Shown: positions 11,836 to 22,900, numbered from the stretch's first letter. The stretch: DNA of 64,000 nt from Aphelenchoides besseyi (GCA_024699855.1 JAMPIQ010000002.1:1240001-1304000); one strand, 5' to 3'. Numbers and translations: made by a program. Notes: generated by a model from the sequence alone, not told the origin.

Positions 11836-11847
11836 TGGCGCAGTCAG
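11836..11847 (+). promoter_or_regulatory. Primer-binding-site-like sequence
   Basis: TGGCGCAGTCAG starts two bases after the 5' LTR. It has the TGG start expected for pairing with the CCA end of a tRNA. It resembles the site I associate with tRNA-Ser-primed insect gypsy relatives, but the tRNA was not verified. Confidence 0.6.
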
Positions 11848-12520
11848 ATGGAGACGACTTGCAAACAGCAAATCGCGAAAGCGAAAAACGAGATCGATTC
11901 TCAGGTCGTAAGTTGGAAGAGCCTACAAAGGAAATTTCAGGACAACACCGCAACGGAGGCCGAATGCAAAACTGCGAATCAAATCAGATCCCGCCTGATC
12001 CGCAAAGTGGAAATCGTCAACCGCTATGAAGCATTGTGGCTCCAGGAAACAGATGCGGAAAGCCTGTCCGCTTTCACGGCAACAACCGACTTCCACAAAG
12101 CGAAAGATGAAGCCGAAGAGACCATAGACGACATCGACTTAGAACTCAAGTCAATCGAAGACCGCGGTCGAAACACAACTCTCGCGTCGATATCCGCAGG
12201 CACGACAACAGAAGCCAAAGTCGTTCAGTCACCGATCCAAATCATGGAGGCTATTCAACGAATCCTCGAGAAGTTCACGTATGACCCATTAAACGACAAA
12301 ACGTTTCAGAAATGGTACGAGCGTTACGAGTCAATGATCAAGGACAGCAAACTGTCCAGCGACAACCACAAGTCGATCGTTCTCAACTCGCTCGGAAGCA
12401 CGGAGTACGCACGTTTCACCGACTGGTCACTCCCCAACAAACCAGAAACGATGGAGTTCGAGGAACTGATCAAAAAGCTAAGTGAACATTTTAACGATAT
12501 TGTCACTACATTTTCAGCGA
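11848..12520 (+). CDS. gag: gag, N-terminal part (capsid-like)
   Basis: The first ATG after the primer site (11848, METTCKQQIAKAKN) opens a gag-like frame with helical, charged sequence and the capsid-type segment FQKWYERYESMIKD ... TEYARFTDWSL ... FEELIKKLSEHFN. The frame stays open to 12921, but recognisable gag sequence (RLQVLSIRHENGESIENL, then the zinc knuckles) continues in the +1 frame from about 12517. The junction therefore lies inside the capsid region at about 12510-12520 (sequence TTTTCAGCGACG), not between gag and pol. It may be a +1 ribosomal frameshift or a one-base deletion. The downstream part of the open frame (12520-12921) is not homologous coding. Confidence 0.75.
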
Positions 12521-15500
12521 CGACTGCAGGTTTTGTCCATCCGCCACGAAAACGGAGAATCAATCGAAAACTTGGGAGAGCGAATCAATTCAAAATTCGT
12601 TTTGTGCAAATGGTCCACAATGAAGGACGACGACATCAAGTGTCTTCTCTTCGCACTCGCACTCAACCGTCCGGAAGACGCAGCACTTCAAGAAATCGCC
12701 TTGAAGGAACTCGACGCCCCGACAACGCCATCACTGGAACGTCTGGTCACCAAATGTCGAGATCAACTGAACCGAGTCGCGAATCGTCAAATGGCCCAAC
12801 AGCAAACCGAAGGAATCCTTTCAATCAAGAAAGTGGAGAAGAACTCTTCGACACCGAAGTACAAGCAACGCTTCAAATTGAAGAAACAACACAAAGACGT
12901 ACCGGCAACTCAAACGACTGAAGAATCCAAACCCAAATGTCAAGGGTGTGGATCGTGCAAACATCAACGCTCCGAATGCCCATTCAAAGAAGCAATCTGT
13001 CACGGTTGTGGGATAAAAGGACACTTGCAAAAAGTCTGCCGAAAAACTGCAAAACGAATCGAAGTCATCAGCATCAACACAGTGAATGTCCACCGCAGAT
13101 CAGCCACAATCGAAATCAATGGGCAAAAACTCGAGTTCCAGCTCGACACCGCCGCCGACGAGAACGTTATTGGACTTGAGGAGTGGCAAACGCTTGGCCA
13201 ACCGGAACTGTTAACAACCCAAATCGCGGCGGTGGGAGTCGACCAGAAGCCACTTCAGATTTTTGGAAGGTTTACGATAACGGCCAACTGGAACGACAAA
13301 GCGATTGAAATGCAGCTCTACGTTCTCAATCGTCCAAACTGCGCATTGCTGTCGGCTAAGTCGATGGATCAATTTGGAATGGTCAGCTATGCTAAGGGAA
13401 TCAATCAAGTACAAACGACACACAGTTACAACGAACAGCTGCAGCGTCAATTCCCGAATGTGTTCGAAGACACGTTAGGTAAGTGCAATCGAATTTCAGC
13501 TCAACTTCATGTCGATCCAACGGCCAAACCGACACATTTGCCACGCCGACCACTTCCGCTAGCAGTTGAACCGCTCGTCAATCAAGAGTTGGATCGGTTG
13601 GAAGCCGCAGGAATCATCTCCAAAGTTGACACCGCCAAATGGGCAACACCCATCGTTATTGCGAAGAAGCCGCAGGGCAAGATTAGAATATGCGCCGATT
13701 ATTCAACGGGACTCAACGCGGCTCTTCAGGAAGACGCATACCCATTGCCGAACATTGAGGATATTTTCGGGAAGTTGGCGGGTAATTCTATTTTCAGCCA
13801 GTTGGACTTAAGGGACGCTTACCTCCAACTCACACTGGCCGAAGACTCGAAACCGTTCACAACAATCAACACGCACCGTGGGCTGTATCAGTACGAGCGC
13901 ATGAACTTTGGTCTCAAAACAGCTCCGGCAATATTCCAGCGAACCGTCGACCAGATGCTCAACGGACTGGATGGAGTCATTGGATACCTGGACGACATCC
14001 TGGTCGTTGGAAACAGCCAAGAGCAACACGATGAAAGACTTCGTAAGGTGCTCCAACGAATTCAGGAGTGGGGATTTAAGATCCAGCTACCGAAGTGTAA
14101 GTTCAATCAAACGGAGGTCAAATATTTAGGTTCAATCGTGCACGCTAATGGGATCCGACCAGACCCGGAAAGAATACAAGCTATCAAACAGCTCCGAAAA
14201 CCAACCACCGTCCCGGAGGTACGAACTCTGCTGGGCCTTGTCAATTACTACGGCAAGTACGTGCATCAACTGCACACGATGAAACAACCGCTAGAGCAAC
14301 TCACGCTCAAAGATGCCGAATTCAAATGGACAACCGAACGGGAGAACGCATTCCAACGCATCAAGGCAACACTCCTCAGTCCACTGGCACTCGCGCACTA
14401 CGATCCCCGACAAGAACTGATTGTTGCAGCCGACGCATCACCCGACGGAATGGGAGCAGTTCTTCAACAACGCTACGCCGATGGATCTGTGAAAGCGGTA
14501 TATCACATCTCAAAAAGTTTTTCAGAAACCCAACGACGCTACTCCCAAATCGAGAAGGAAGCCCTGGCAATCGTGACAGCAGTCGAACGCTTTCATCGCT
14601 TCATCTACGGTCGACACTTCACGTTGCTCACCGACCATCGTCCACTGTTAGCAATCTTCCGTACCGACAACACCAAGGGACTTGATGGACGAACCACAAA
14701 CCGACTAGCTCGATGGGCACTCCGACTTCTCGCCTACGACTTCAAGGTAGAATACGTCAACACCGCCGCTTTCGGATTCGCCGATGCCCTATCGCGACTG
14801 CTTCAAGAACGAAAACAAACGAACGATGAAGACATGGAAGAAGTCATCAGCGAATTACAAATTGTTGACAAGGACAACGAACTGATCACAAACGAAACGA
14901 CAGCTAAACTTGAACCGTTTGTTTCAATTCAAAATATTAACGTTGACACTTCCAGCGATCCCTGTCTTACAGCAGTTCTTGAACGAGTTCGGAATCAATG
15001 GTCAGAAGCAGATCGCACCGATCCACTAATCGGAAACTTCTACTCGAAACGCCACGAATTGTACGAAATCAAGGGAATGGTTATGTGGAACGACCGAGTC
15101 GTCATCCCAACGAAGATGCGACCACAAGTCTTGGAAACCATCCACAACGGACACCCAGGAATTCAACGGTCCAAACGTCTTGCTCGTCAACATGTCTACT
15201 GGCCGGGAATGGACTCCGACATTGAGAAGATGGTCCGTCAATGCAACTCATGTGCCGAGAATGCCGTCACTCCAAGAAAAGCTCCACTGAAACCGTGGCC
15301 TCAAACGTCAGAACCGATGCAACGTATACACGCCGACTTTGCCGGCCCTCTTCACGGCCACTACCTCCTCATCGTCGTCGACTCTCACACAAACTTCATT
15401 TGGACCTTCAAGACGAAACAGATCACCGCCGAACGCACGACCGAACTTCTTCGTCAACTCTTCTATCAATTTGGTCCACCGGAAACACTGGTAACGGATA

Positions 15501-16087
15501 ACGGAACTCAGTTCACTTCTGAAGCCTTCGCTAATCTCTGCTCCGATTTTAGTATTGTTCACCTCAAATCTCCTCCGTATTGTCCCATGTCGAATGGCCG
15601 AGCTGAACGTGCAGTGGCCATGGTCAAAGCGGCAATCGCGAAAGAGGGAAGGGGTTTGGCTCAACTCGACTCAACCATCAGTCAACTCAATTGTCTTCCG
15701 TCAGATACCGTCCAGTCCGACTCAAACCCAGCAAGTGCCTTCTTCAATCGTCAAATTCGCACAAAATTGTCACAACTGAATCCGTTGACTCGTCTCGGCA
15801 ACGCTCAGAAAACTGTCGACTACCGCCGAAGTACTGAGTTCAAGTTCAACCGACATCACGGCGCTCAACGACGACCATTCAAGATAAACGAACGAGTCTA
15901 CGTGCAACTCCACCCTAAGAAGAAACTCCCGGGAACCATCATCGACTTCAAAGGCAACCGTCTCGCCATTGTCGACACTTCTGCCGGCCAACTGACTAGA
16001 CACCTCAATCAACTTCACAAACGACAACCAGTCGACAACAACCGACCGCCGACAGTTCAACGTCTTCAGCCGAACCCCCAACTCTGA
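12482..16087 (+). CDS. pol: gag C-terminal part plus pol polyprotein (protease, RT, RNase H, integrase)
   Basis: One uninterrupted 1200-codon frame without an ATG at its beginning. In order: capsid C-terminal part; two CCHC zinc knuckles (CX2CX4HX4C, about 12938-13033); aspartic protease with FQLDTAADENVIG (DTA in place of the usual DTG/DSG, about 13140); reverse transcriptase with FSQLDLRDAYLQL and YLDDILVVG (about 13795 and 13985); RNase H with VAADASPDGMGAVL (about 14425); integrase with its HHCC zinc finger (GHPGIQRSKRL ... QCNSC) and catalytic D, D, E at DFAGPL, VTDNGTQFTS and NGRAERAV. The C-terminal integrase tail ends at TGA 16085-16087. All catalytic residues are present, so the protein part looks functional apart from the frame junction with gag. 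Confidence 0.95.
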   Translation: MNILTILSLHFQRRLQVLSIRHENGESIENLGERINSKFVLCKWSTMKDDDIKCLLFALALNRPEDAALQEIALKELDAPTTPSLERLVTKCRDQLNRVANRQMAQQQTEGILSIKKVEKNSSTPKYKQRFKLKKQHKDVPATQTTEESKPKCQGCGSCKHQRSECPFKEAICHGCGIKGHLQKVCRKTAKRIEVISINTVNVHRRSATIEINGQKLEFQLDTAADENVIGLEEWQTLGQPELLTTQIAAVGVDQKPLQIFGRFTITANWNDKAIEMQLYVLNRPNCALLSAKSMDQFGMVSYAKGINQVQTTHSYNEQLQRQFPNVFEDTLGKCNRISAQLHVDPTAKPTHLPRRPLPLAVEPLVNQELDRLEAAGIISKVDTAKWATPIVIAKKPQGKIRICADYSTGLNAALQEDAYPLPNIEDIFGKLAGNSIFSQLDLRDAYLQLTLAEDSKPFTTINTHRGLYQYERMNFGLKTAPAIFQRTVDQMLNGLDGVIGYLDDILVVGNSQEQHDERLRKVLQRIQEWGFKIQLPKCKFNQTEVKYLGSIVHANGIRPDPERIQAIKQLRKPTTVPEVRTLLGLVNYYGKYVHQLHTMKQPLEQLTLKDAEFKWTTERENAFQRIKATLLSPLALAHYDPRQELIVAADASPDGMGAVLQQRYADGSVKAVYHISKSFSETQRRYSQIEKEALAIVTAVERFHRFIYGRHFTLLTDHRPLLAIFRTDNTKGLDGRTTNRLARWALRLLAYDFKVEYVNTAAFGFADALSRLLQERKQTNDEDMEEVISELQIVDKDNELITNETTAKLEPFVSIQNINVDTSSDPCLTAVLERVRNQWSEADRTDPLIGNFYSKRHELYEIKGMVMWNDRVVIPTKMRPQVLETIHNGHPGIQRSKRLARQHVYWPGMDSDIEKMVRQCNSCAENAVTPRKAPLKPWPQTSEPMQRIHADFAGPLHGHYLLIVVDSHTNFIWTFKTKQITAERTTELLRQLFYQFGPPETLVTDNGTQFTSEAFANLCSDFSIVHLKSPPYCPMSNGRAERAVAMVKAAIAKEGRGLAQLDSTISQLNCLPSDTVQSDSNPASAFFNRQIRTKLSQLNPLTRLGNAQKTVDYRRSTEFKFNRHHGAQRRPFKINERVYVQLHPKKKLPGTIIDFKGNRLAIVDTSAGQLTRHLNQLHKRQPVDNNRPPTVQRLQPNPQL

Positions 16088-16244
16088 GCGTAGACGTTCG
16101 ACCGGAAACCCTCACCGAAGCGAAACCGTCGACTATCCTTCTCTCAATTGTAGGCCTCTTGTTGTACGATCAGCGTCACTAGTGTTGTAAGCCCTTCGGG
16201 TACCCTTCTCCGCCTCAGGACATTTCTCTTAAGCCCGGGAGGAT

Positions 16245-16386
16245 TGTCCCAACCCGAAACTGTAATGACAGAACGCCAAGGCGGCGTTCGCGTCCTTGTT
16301 GTTAACATGCGTTATTGTAGTTTTGTTTTTATTGTTATTTATTGTTCGTCTAATAAACCTCGCCGGTAACCTACGACGACAGAACA
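16245..16386 (+). repeat. 3' LTR (142 bp)
   Basis: Identical to 11692-11833. It is preceded by the purine-rich tract CGGGAGGAT and followed by the target duplication ATTGT. Confidence 0.95.
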
Positions 16387-16503
16387 ATTGTCATTAGAGA
16401 TGACGAGGATATGTGTTGGTTAATTCATTACATTATGGAAAGACGTTGTTTTAGGAGTGGATATTTGATGAGTACTTAAGGGTTGACTAAGATCGATTAA
16501 TAT
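16387..16503 (+). pseudogene. Helitron Rep/helicase relic, part 2
   Basis: Continuation of the Helitron relic after the LTR element. Codons read VIRDDEDMCWLIHYIMERR and CFRSGYLMST, then GLTKID up to the mariner terminal repeat. This matches the R-L-x-QQYxVDxYxKIE stretch of Helitrons in a diverged form. The relic resumes, inverted, at 28103 (see that entry). Confidence 0.6.
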
Positions 16504-16504
16504 A

Positions 16505-17107
16505 CAGGGTGGTTAAAAATGAACTCCCACTTTTTTCCCGAAAAAAAATTTTTGAAATGAAAAATTGGAAAAATCGGTTAGTTTTGTTAAATCGTTATGG
16601 GCTACAGTGCTCAAGAAAAAGCGAAGTTTGTTGGTGTGTTCATTGAGGAGGCGTACTGTTACGTCAAGTTTGTCAAACGAATTCGTCGTGATGCTCGTAA
16701 CCCCGATCGCAAAACCATCCAAAAATGGGTGGAAAACTTCTACGCCACTGGTTCAGTGCACGGCGAGCGCGGTATGCACAAGTCCAAGTGAGTTCGAGTT
16801 TTGCTTTTTTTTCATTGCCCTTTAGGCGTGTTCGAAACGCAGAAGCAATTGAAGATGTTCGAGAAGCGTTCGCGGCCAACCCTCATCTTTCAACGAGGCG
16901 CAATCCGTTCGTTATTGGACCCAGTGGTGATGGAGAAGACGAGCCAACCACTCAGATGTCACGAAGCACACTCCAGCTTATCCTCAAAGAAGACCTGAAG
17001 ATGCGTCCCTACCATCTTCAGATGGCACACGCTCTCGACGCTCCAGATCCCGCCACGCGAATGAATTTTGCCCGAGACGAGTTGATGCGTCTGGCGGCTG
17101 ATCCGGA
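16505..17107 (+). mobile_element. Mariner/IS630-type transposon, left half: terminal repeat and N-terminal transposase
   Basis: The terminal repeat starts CAGGGTGGTTAAAAATGAAC right after TA (16503-16504). The same repeat occurs at 28104, also after TA. The transposase begins at 16597 (MGYSAQEKAKFVGVFIEEAY), with a helix-turn-helix-type segment (DRKTIQKWVENFYATGSV). Exon 1 16597-16787, a 38-bp intron 16788-16825 with GTGAGT...TTTAG ends, and exon 2 16826-17107 (RVRNAEAIEDVREAF, then SRSTLQLILKEDL). The frame is cut at 17107/17108 by the Helitron insertion, after the codons for AADPD. The missing catalytic half lies at 28213-28864 on the other strand. Confidence 0.88.
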
Positions 17108-18067
17108 TCCCCTAACATAATCGGCAATGGTGATGGTGATGGGGTGACGCTTTTGAAGGTTTGAGCAAAAACAATGGGTTCCAACTTATAGATTTGAGTA
17201 TGGAGAGTACGTTTTTGACATTTGTTTTGCAAGATACTAACTTTTACTGAGTAAATTTTTGACTTGAAATTAACACTGAAATCAGTTTTTCTGATCAAAC
17301 CATATCGAAACTTGAGCCGATTGCCTTCAAAGAACATAGCGTTGTGCGCATCAGTAGGGCTCATCGACATGCAATATACGACAACATATAAAATAATCAC
17401 AATGGAGTTATTAACTTTTGTAGAAATTTTCTGTTCATTTTTGCTCCAAATGCGGGTCCACATATTTTGGTTGTTAAGATGTTTCTCTAATATGTATATT
17501 AGCATTCTAGAAAGCGCAATTAAAAAGCGTTACAATGGTATATAGTACATAGTTTGAGGATGACTACTCGCAAAGATACGATCGATATAATGCGGGCCTT
17601 AAAATTTGGGCTTAAGTGGACTTCGGCAGCCAATTGTTGAACTTTTCGTCATTGATTGACAGATGTATGTTAGCGATCCAGAAAGCTCATCTAATGAGCG
17701 TTAAAACAGTATATAATACGCAACTCGAAGATAGATATTCTAATCAATATAATGTGAGATTACGGATTTTTTCGGTTTCAGTGCGAATCGAGAGGTAGTT
17801 GTTGTAATTTTTTGTCGTGGTTTGACAGGTGCATATTAGCATTCTAGAAACTCAATTAATGAGCGTTACAACGGTATTTAATACATGTCTCCAAAACAGC
17901 TATTCGCAGAGATACGATCGACGTAATGTCAAGTTTCTGATTTCTTGATTTCAGTGCATTTCACCAGTTAATTGTTGAATTTTTTGTTATTGTTTACAAG
18001 TAAGCAAGTTTAACCCACACAAAACACAAGTAAAGAAAGCGAGCGGCGAAGCCGCGAGTCTTTCTGG
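17108..18067 (+). mobile_element. Non-autonomous Helitron, copy 1 (960 bp)
   Basis: It starts TCCCCTAAC and ends in a GC-rich hairpin (GCGGC-GAA-GCCGC) followed eight bases later by CTGG, the Helitron TC...hairpin-CTRR architecture. At this left junction the host base before it is A and the base after it is T, as expected for A|T insertion. It encodes no Rep/helicase; the open frames inside it are not gene-like. Its right half contains about three diverged tandem units of roughly 168 bp (phase points near 17492, 17661 and 17829, each with a TAGC-AT-C-AGAAA motif followed by GCGTTA-AA). A second copy, about 98% alike by eye, lies inverted at 28865-29823. Confidence 0.85.
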
Positions 18068-18709
18068 TATAAAATAGCTCGCCTTTCAAAAAATAGTCTT
18101 TGCAAACTCAGCATTAGCCCTCACCGCAAATCGAACGTTTCAATTTGACAGCGTCCCACGCTTGTCATCTGTGCATCGTTTCCGTGTAGTTTCGACTGAT
18201 CAGAACGACGTAGCAAGAAAACGCTTATCGATTTCAACATTCACGACTAAGCCAACAAAGAAAATGATCTCGACTTGTAGTCTTCGTTGAATTCTCGGGG
18301 ACTCAAATGCTCTTTCATGGTCCGAAGAAATTGATTACTAGTCACCTACGCTCAACAACATCAACATCTCCAGTTTCTAATTAACTATTCTGTTACCTGC
18401 GAAGTGATCACTATCTTTGTTTTTAAGATAATCGCTATAACGTTCCGATTGTAACTTCCGAATCGCCGCAGAATTTTCCGAGCGGAAAATGTGATCAATT
18501 TTTATAAATGAGGTCACTTATTCGAGAGTGTAGTTTGTACTGATTAGTTGAAATTCGCTGTACAACCATTCTCTTCAATCGAAAGTGACGTGATAACAAA
18601 CACACAACACGTTTACCGATCAAACAGTTGAGAGCGAAGATCGTTGACGTGGCAAAATCAAAAGCGATTTCCAAATTTGTTTTATTTTCAAGGTAACCGG
18701 ACATTTAGA

Positions 18710-19804
18710 TCAAGAATAAGAAAGAAGTTTGTTGAAAATGTTGATATCAAAGAAGGAATTGCATAGAAGTTGAGGCATCATTGGGTCGACGGTCGTGATC
18801 GGTGGATTGGCGACGAGGTGGTAAGCTTTGAGTGGTTGGCGGCAGTTGAGAAGCGAATGTTGAGCTGCAGCTCGTTCAAGAAGTTCGGAGGTTGAGAGTT
18901 GCGTGACATCTACCGGTGCAGTTGAGTCGGACAGAACCGGAATGTAGACGGGAATGCAGACGGTTTGGATTGATGCTTGAGGTTTTATTTCCGAGATTGG
19001 AGGTGAGAAGTGAGGTCGTTGAGTTGTGAACTGATCTTTCATTCCCGATTGAGATTGCGGTGATTGGGAGACTTCAGGAGTGGCTGAAAACAATTGAAAT
19101 GGTCAACTGATTATAATTGTTAAGAAACTTACATAGACGCTGTGATTTGGGCGAGTGACTGCTTTCATTTTCATCGTCTGTTGATCCGGAGGTTTGTGAT
19201 TGTTTCTCTTCTTCATGTGTTGATCCAAACGACGACGAGTCTCAATCAGCTCACACTTGTCACAAGGGCAGTTGGTGTATGGACATTGACGTTTGTGTTG
19301 CTGCAAGCAGCCGTATAACCACAGAATCTCTCTTGGATGCTCACCTTCTTCCACACTAAAATCTCGTGGTTTTTGCACTTCTGACAGAAATAGCACATCG
19401 ACTTCGAATCCACGACCGTTTCTTTCACTGATTGTTCGTCGTCTGTTTGTTTGATTGGAATCACGTCGGCTTGTGTGGGCTCATTTGTTCGTTGAAATCG
19501 TTTGTCTTGAGCTCGTCGCAATCGAATTTGTTGGCTCATGATCTGCCGTCTGGTTCTCACCATTTCACACTGAAATCTTGATTCTAACCTTCTGGCCATC
19601 TTTTCTGAAGTCACCTTATTGCATTGACAGTCTTTGTAGCTGCAAACGTGTCCGCGAGTCTCTTCCACGACTCCGTGTTGTCGACAGATCCCACAGAAAC
19701 GTTTGACATCTTAAACACAAGATCAGTTGGTCTCGACTTAACTGCTTACCTTTGGGAACTCGTTTGCTCAGAGCAAAAAACTTCTGACATTCGGTTTCAC
19801 TCAT
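18710..19804 (-). CDS. Double DM-domain transcription factor (MAB-3/DMD-3-like), one frameshift
   Basis: Sex- and tissue-specific DNA-binding protein of the doublesex/mab-3 family. The start at 19804 follows a TTTTCAG that could be a trans-splice acceptor. Exons 19804-19750, 19709-19615, 19569-19345, 19300-19133 and 19083-18710. DM domain 1: FCGICRQHGVVEETRGHVC, CSYKDCQCNKCEMV, then basic helix RTRRQIMSQQIRLRR. DM domain 2: CQKCKNHEILVWKKQHKRQC, CPYTNCPCDKCELI, then ETRRRLDQ. All zinc ligands are present. After DM2 the frame must change within about 19225-19245 (a CACA stretch) to enter the Ser/Pro-rich tail (SGSTDDENESSHSPKSQRL ... IPVYIPVL); the exon lengths sum to 3n+2. In Caenorhabditis MAB-3 and DMD-3 have two DM domains, so orthology to one of them is open. 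Confidence 0.85.
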
Positions 19805-19929
19805 CTCGACTGAAAATGGAAAAATCGGATACAAATTTAGGAGTCACGACTAAAACAATTGGGCGGAGTCAACACGACCGTATTTTTAGGACTCCGCTTT
19901 TTGAGATTAAAGTGACAATACGAAATTAG

Positions 19930-22900
19930 GAGCAAGAACCACGTTTTCTCCGTATATTGAGTGAATTGTAATTTTTGTGTCGAACTAGACACGTAGAAGT
20001 GATAAGAACAATGCTATGAGTAATTGCCAAGAACAACGGCACTTGAAGTAATCTACTTACAAAGAAACATGCTTAAAGGTTACTCGACAATTAAGAAAAA
20101 GGAGTCGGATGTGATGTTTGGTTGCAACCCGCTGGATTCTGCAAACAAACGAGAAACAGTTCCTGTTGAAACAAATGAACGTTGGTGCACGTGTTAGAGA
20201 TCAATGAGACCAACTCAACGTAAAAAGAGCTTTTAAGAATAGAAGTCCAAAGGGCATGGATTGGTGATTGCATAAAAAATGATCTCGAACATCGACCCAC
20301 TAGTTGGATCTGTCGCATCGGAATGTTGAAAGCCACGTACAAAAACTCTTAATTGGATTTTGTTTTCGAATTCCAATTGAATGACTTCAAAAACTCGCGA
20401 TTCAGTGGACGAAAAAAGAAACCTTTGGTGCTCACACATTTTTCCGTGGAGTTTGTGTTCTGTACGTAAAAGTTACACTCGATGTTTGGGTGGAGTTGTG
20501 ATTGGAAACCCAAAGGTTTGTTGAAACGTTTGAGCAGAAGGCTACAAGCCTCAACAAACCGATGACTTTTTTTTAAAGGTTAGTTGAGGTCTTGCTTGAA
20601 TAAGAATAAACGCTTAGGAGTCTGAGCACAAGTATTTCGGCTCAACGGTGACCTTGAGGAAACTAAATTTAACTGCAAGATTATTTTGAGATTACGCGTC
20701 AAATGAATCTCTTCGACCCTACAATGAGTTCAATTTTGACACAAGAAGGCAAATCGAATGGTAACTGAACTAGAGTTCAATAATCATTGCAAGCGAAACG
20801 ATAGTTGATCTCGGGATCACAAAAAAGTCACGTTTCTTTCAACATTTTTTGAACAAATTTTTGAGTTTTCCTCGAGCTCTGCAAACAAACTTTGTGGTCG
20901 ATAGAGATTGCGAACACACGTCACTTTTTTAGCTCGTTGGGACGCGAGAGATTGAATTCGGAGTATTTGATCATGTCGTTAACTGAACAGAGGATTAGCG
21001 TAGAAGTGATTGAATGAAAAGATTATGAGATAATACGTGGAAAGGTTTGTTACAATCAGCACTCTGGGTCCCGATTGTCATGTCAAACCTTCCACTGCAC
21101 TTTTCAACACACTCTTTACGTCACTATCGTTGCCAACCGTTCGCATGACGCCGACTGATCAAACAGTCGATTTGTTGCAAAGCAGAGAAACGTTCTCCTA
21201 TGATTTCAACATTTGGAGACCATCAGGAAGGTTACAACTAGTCCAATCCATTGCTGTTTCCATTCGAAAATCACCAACAAAATTTGGTGTCAAAAATCGC
21301 CACATTGATCTCTCGATTCACAGAACACGTAATTGACCAGAGAACAGTTAGTGCGCTGTTGAAACAACCAAAGAATTGTCTACAAGCACACGTGACATAA
21401 CTTTTCTGATCATTGATTACTTTCTAAAGAATTCAAAATTGAATCAAAGCTAAGGGACAAATTGAACACTTGATAGGAACTCTAAGATCACAAAGACATT
21501 TCGGATAACCACCGTAACGACGTTTTTGTGTCGATAAGTGCAATTGTTGTCAACGTGATTTCATCCATCAATCTGGAACGAAACTTTTAGTCCGAACGTT
21601 GAAAATTTGAGATTTAACATCGACGAGCGCAAAGCGAACGAAAAGTCGAAAAGTTTCCATCCAACGACAGAGATCATTAAAAGTTTGGATGAGATGTTGA
21701 TTGATGAAATCAATCGCTTGAGCGGAATGTTGTTGGTTGTAACTTGTGAGCCAAAACAAGCGCATCGAAATAAGAAAGGAAGTGATGGGTAGAGATCGTA
21801 ACCAACAGTAGGACCGAAGTTTTTGGATATGCAACATTGAATTCGGAGTTATCGGTGAGCAGAATCACCGAGAAGATCAAATCAATAGAACACGGTCACA
21901 AAAAAGTCAAGGACAGAACATCAGCACCATCGACAAGTTCAACGTGGAAGACTGTTGAAGGAGATCACGAAGATTCGGGTGTGAAAAGAATTAACAATTA
22001 GAACTACTTCATCCTAATCTTCCGCTTTATGAGCAATTAGACTCTCAAAATTGATCTCAATGTTTGAGTGACATCATTTGGTGTTTTGACACGATTTCCA
22101 CCACTCAATTGATTACAATCAAGATGTCAAGGCGCAAAGGAAAAATAACGTAGTAAGACTGTTGAATGTAATCGAAGGCCGAAAAGAGTTTGCATCGCGA
22201 AGAACTACAAGTAAAAAACCAGAGATGACTTAAAAGGTCAGTTAAGAATTGCAAGCTACCGAATGGTTCCAATGAACTAAAAGTGTTTTCTGTTTAACGT
22301 TCTCAATCTCTGATACCTCCGCCTGATACCTCCGCGTTATAACTCCTGATTATCTGCGCTCATCCGATGCTCATCAGATCAATCGACCCCTCAATTTTGC
22401 AATTCGTTTATTTCTGTTAATCGTAACTTCACAAACCAACAAAATTGGCTTGGAACTGAAACAAACCTTTTCATCGACTTCAACAGCGGATAAAAGTTCT
22501 TGAGCTTAACAGGAAGAATAAAATTTCTCGTTGAGGCTCAAAATAATGTTAACCCTTGAGGCGTCGCTTGAATGTCTACAGAGACACAACTTGAATCTCA
22601 CAACACCTTCTAAGGTTAGAGGCAATTTAGATCGCCTATAAAGGTCGTCGTTAATTTCGTTTACTTGATATCGAGAACTGAAATCCAATTTGAGTACTCA
22701 GGCAAAGATCTCTTCAGCTTATTAACCCACTTGTTTACTTTTCCGGTTGCAAGTAACAAGAATAGTCGAACCAATTCGTTCGAATTGTCACTTCGGCTAA
22801 CTCGTTATCAAACTGACGACTTGGAAAACCTACTCGATTGACTACAACCTTCAGAACAATCTCATGACCGAGCGTTTGTATTCAATGTGTGACTACAAAC

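Larger units (their letters stand above)
11692..16386 (+). mobile_element. Full-length Ty3/gypsy-type LTR retrotransposon (4.7 kb)
   Basis: Complete element with two LTRs of 142 bp (11692-11833 and 16245-16386) that are identical base for base, starting TGTCCC and ending AGAACA. It is flanked by a 5-bp target duplication, ATTGT, at 11687-11691 and 16387-16391. A primer-binding-like site follows the 5' LTR and a purine tract (GGGAGGA) precedes the 3' LTR. Gag-like and Pol frames fill the interior, in the order zinc knuckles, protease, reverse transcriptase, RNase H, integrase, which is the Ty3/gypsy order. Identical LTRs mean a very recent insertion. It sits inside an older Helitron relic whose frame runs through the target site. 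Confidence 0.97.

Noticed and set aside
12502..12517. A 16-base GT...TTTTCAG stretch that would fix the gag frame if spliced
   Set aside because: Far shorter than any other intron in the window, and removing it shortens the capsid spacing; a +1 shift or deletion fits better.
12520..12921. Continuation of the first gag frame to 12921 as coding
   Set aside because: Gag homology and both zinc knuckles lie in the other frame from 12517 on.
16984..17545. Open frames of 93-173 codons on both strands in the Helitron (and their twins at 29390-29819)
   Set aside because: They fall within a repeated non-coding element, run through the mariner border, and have no conserved domain or splice structure.
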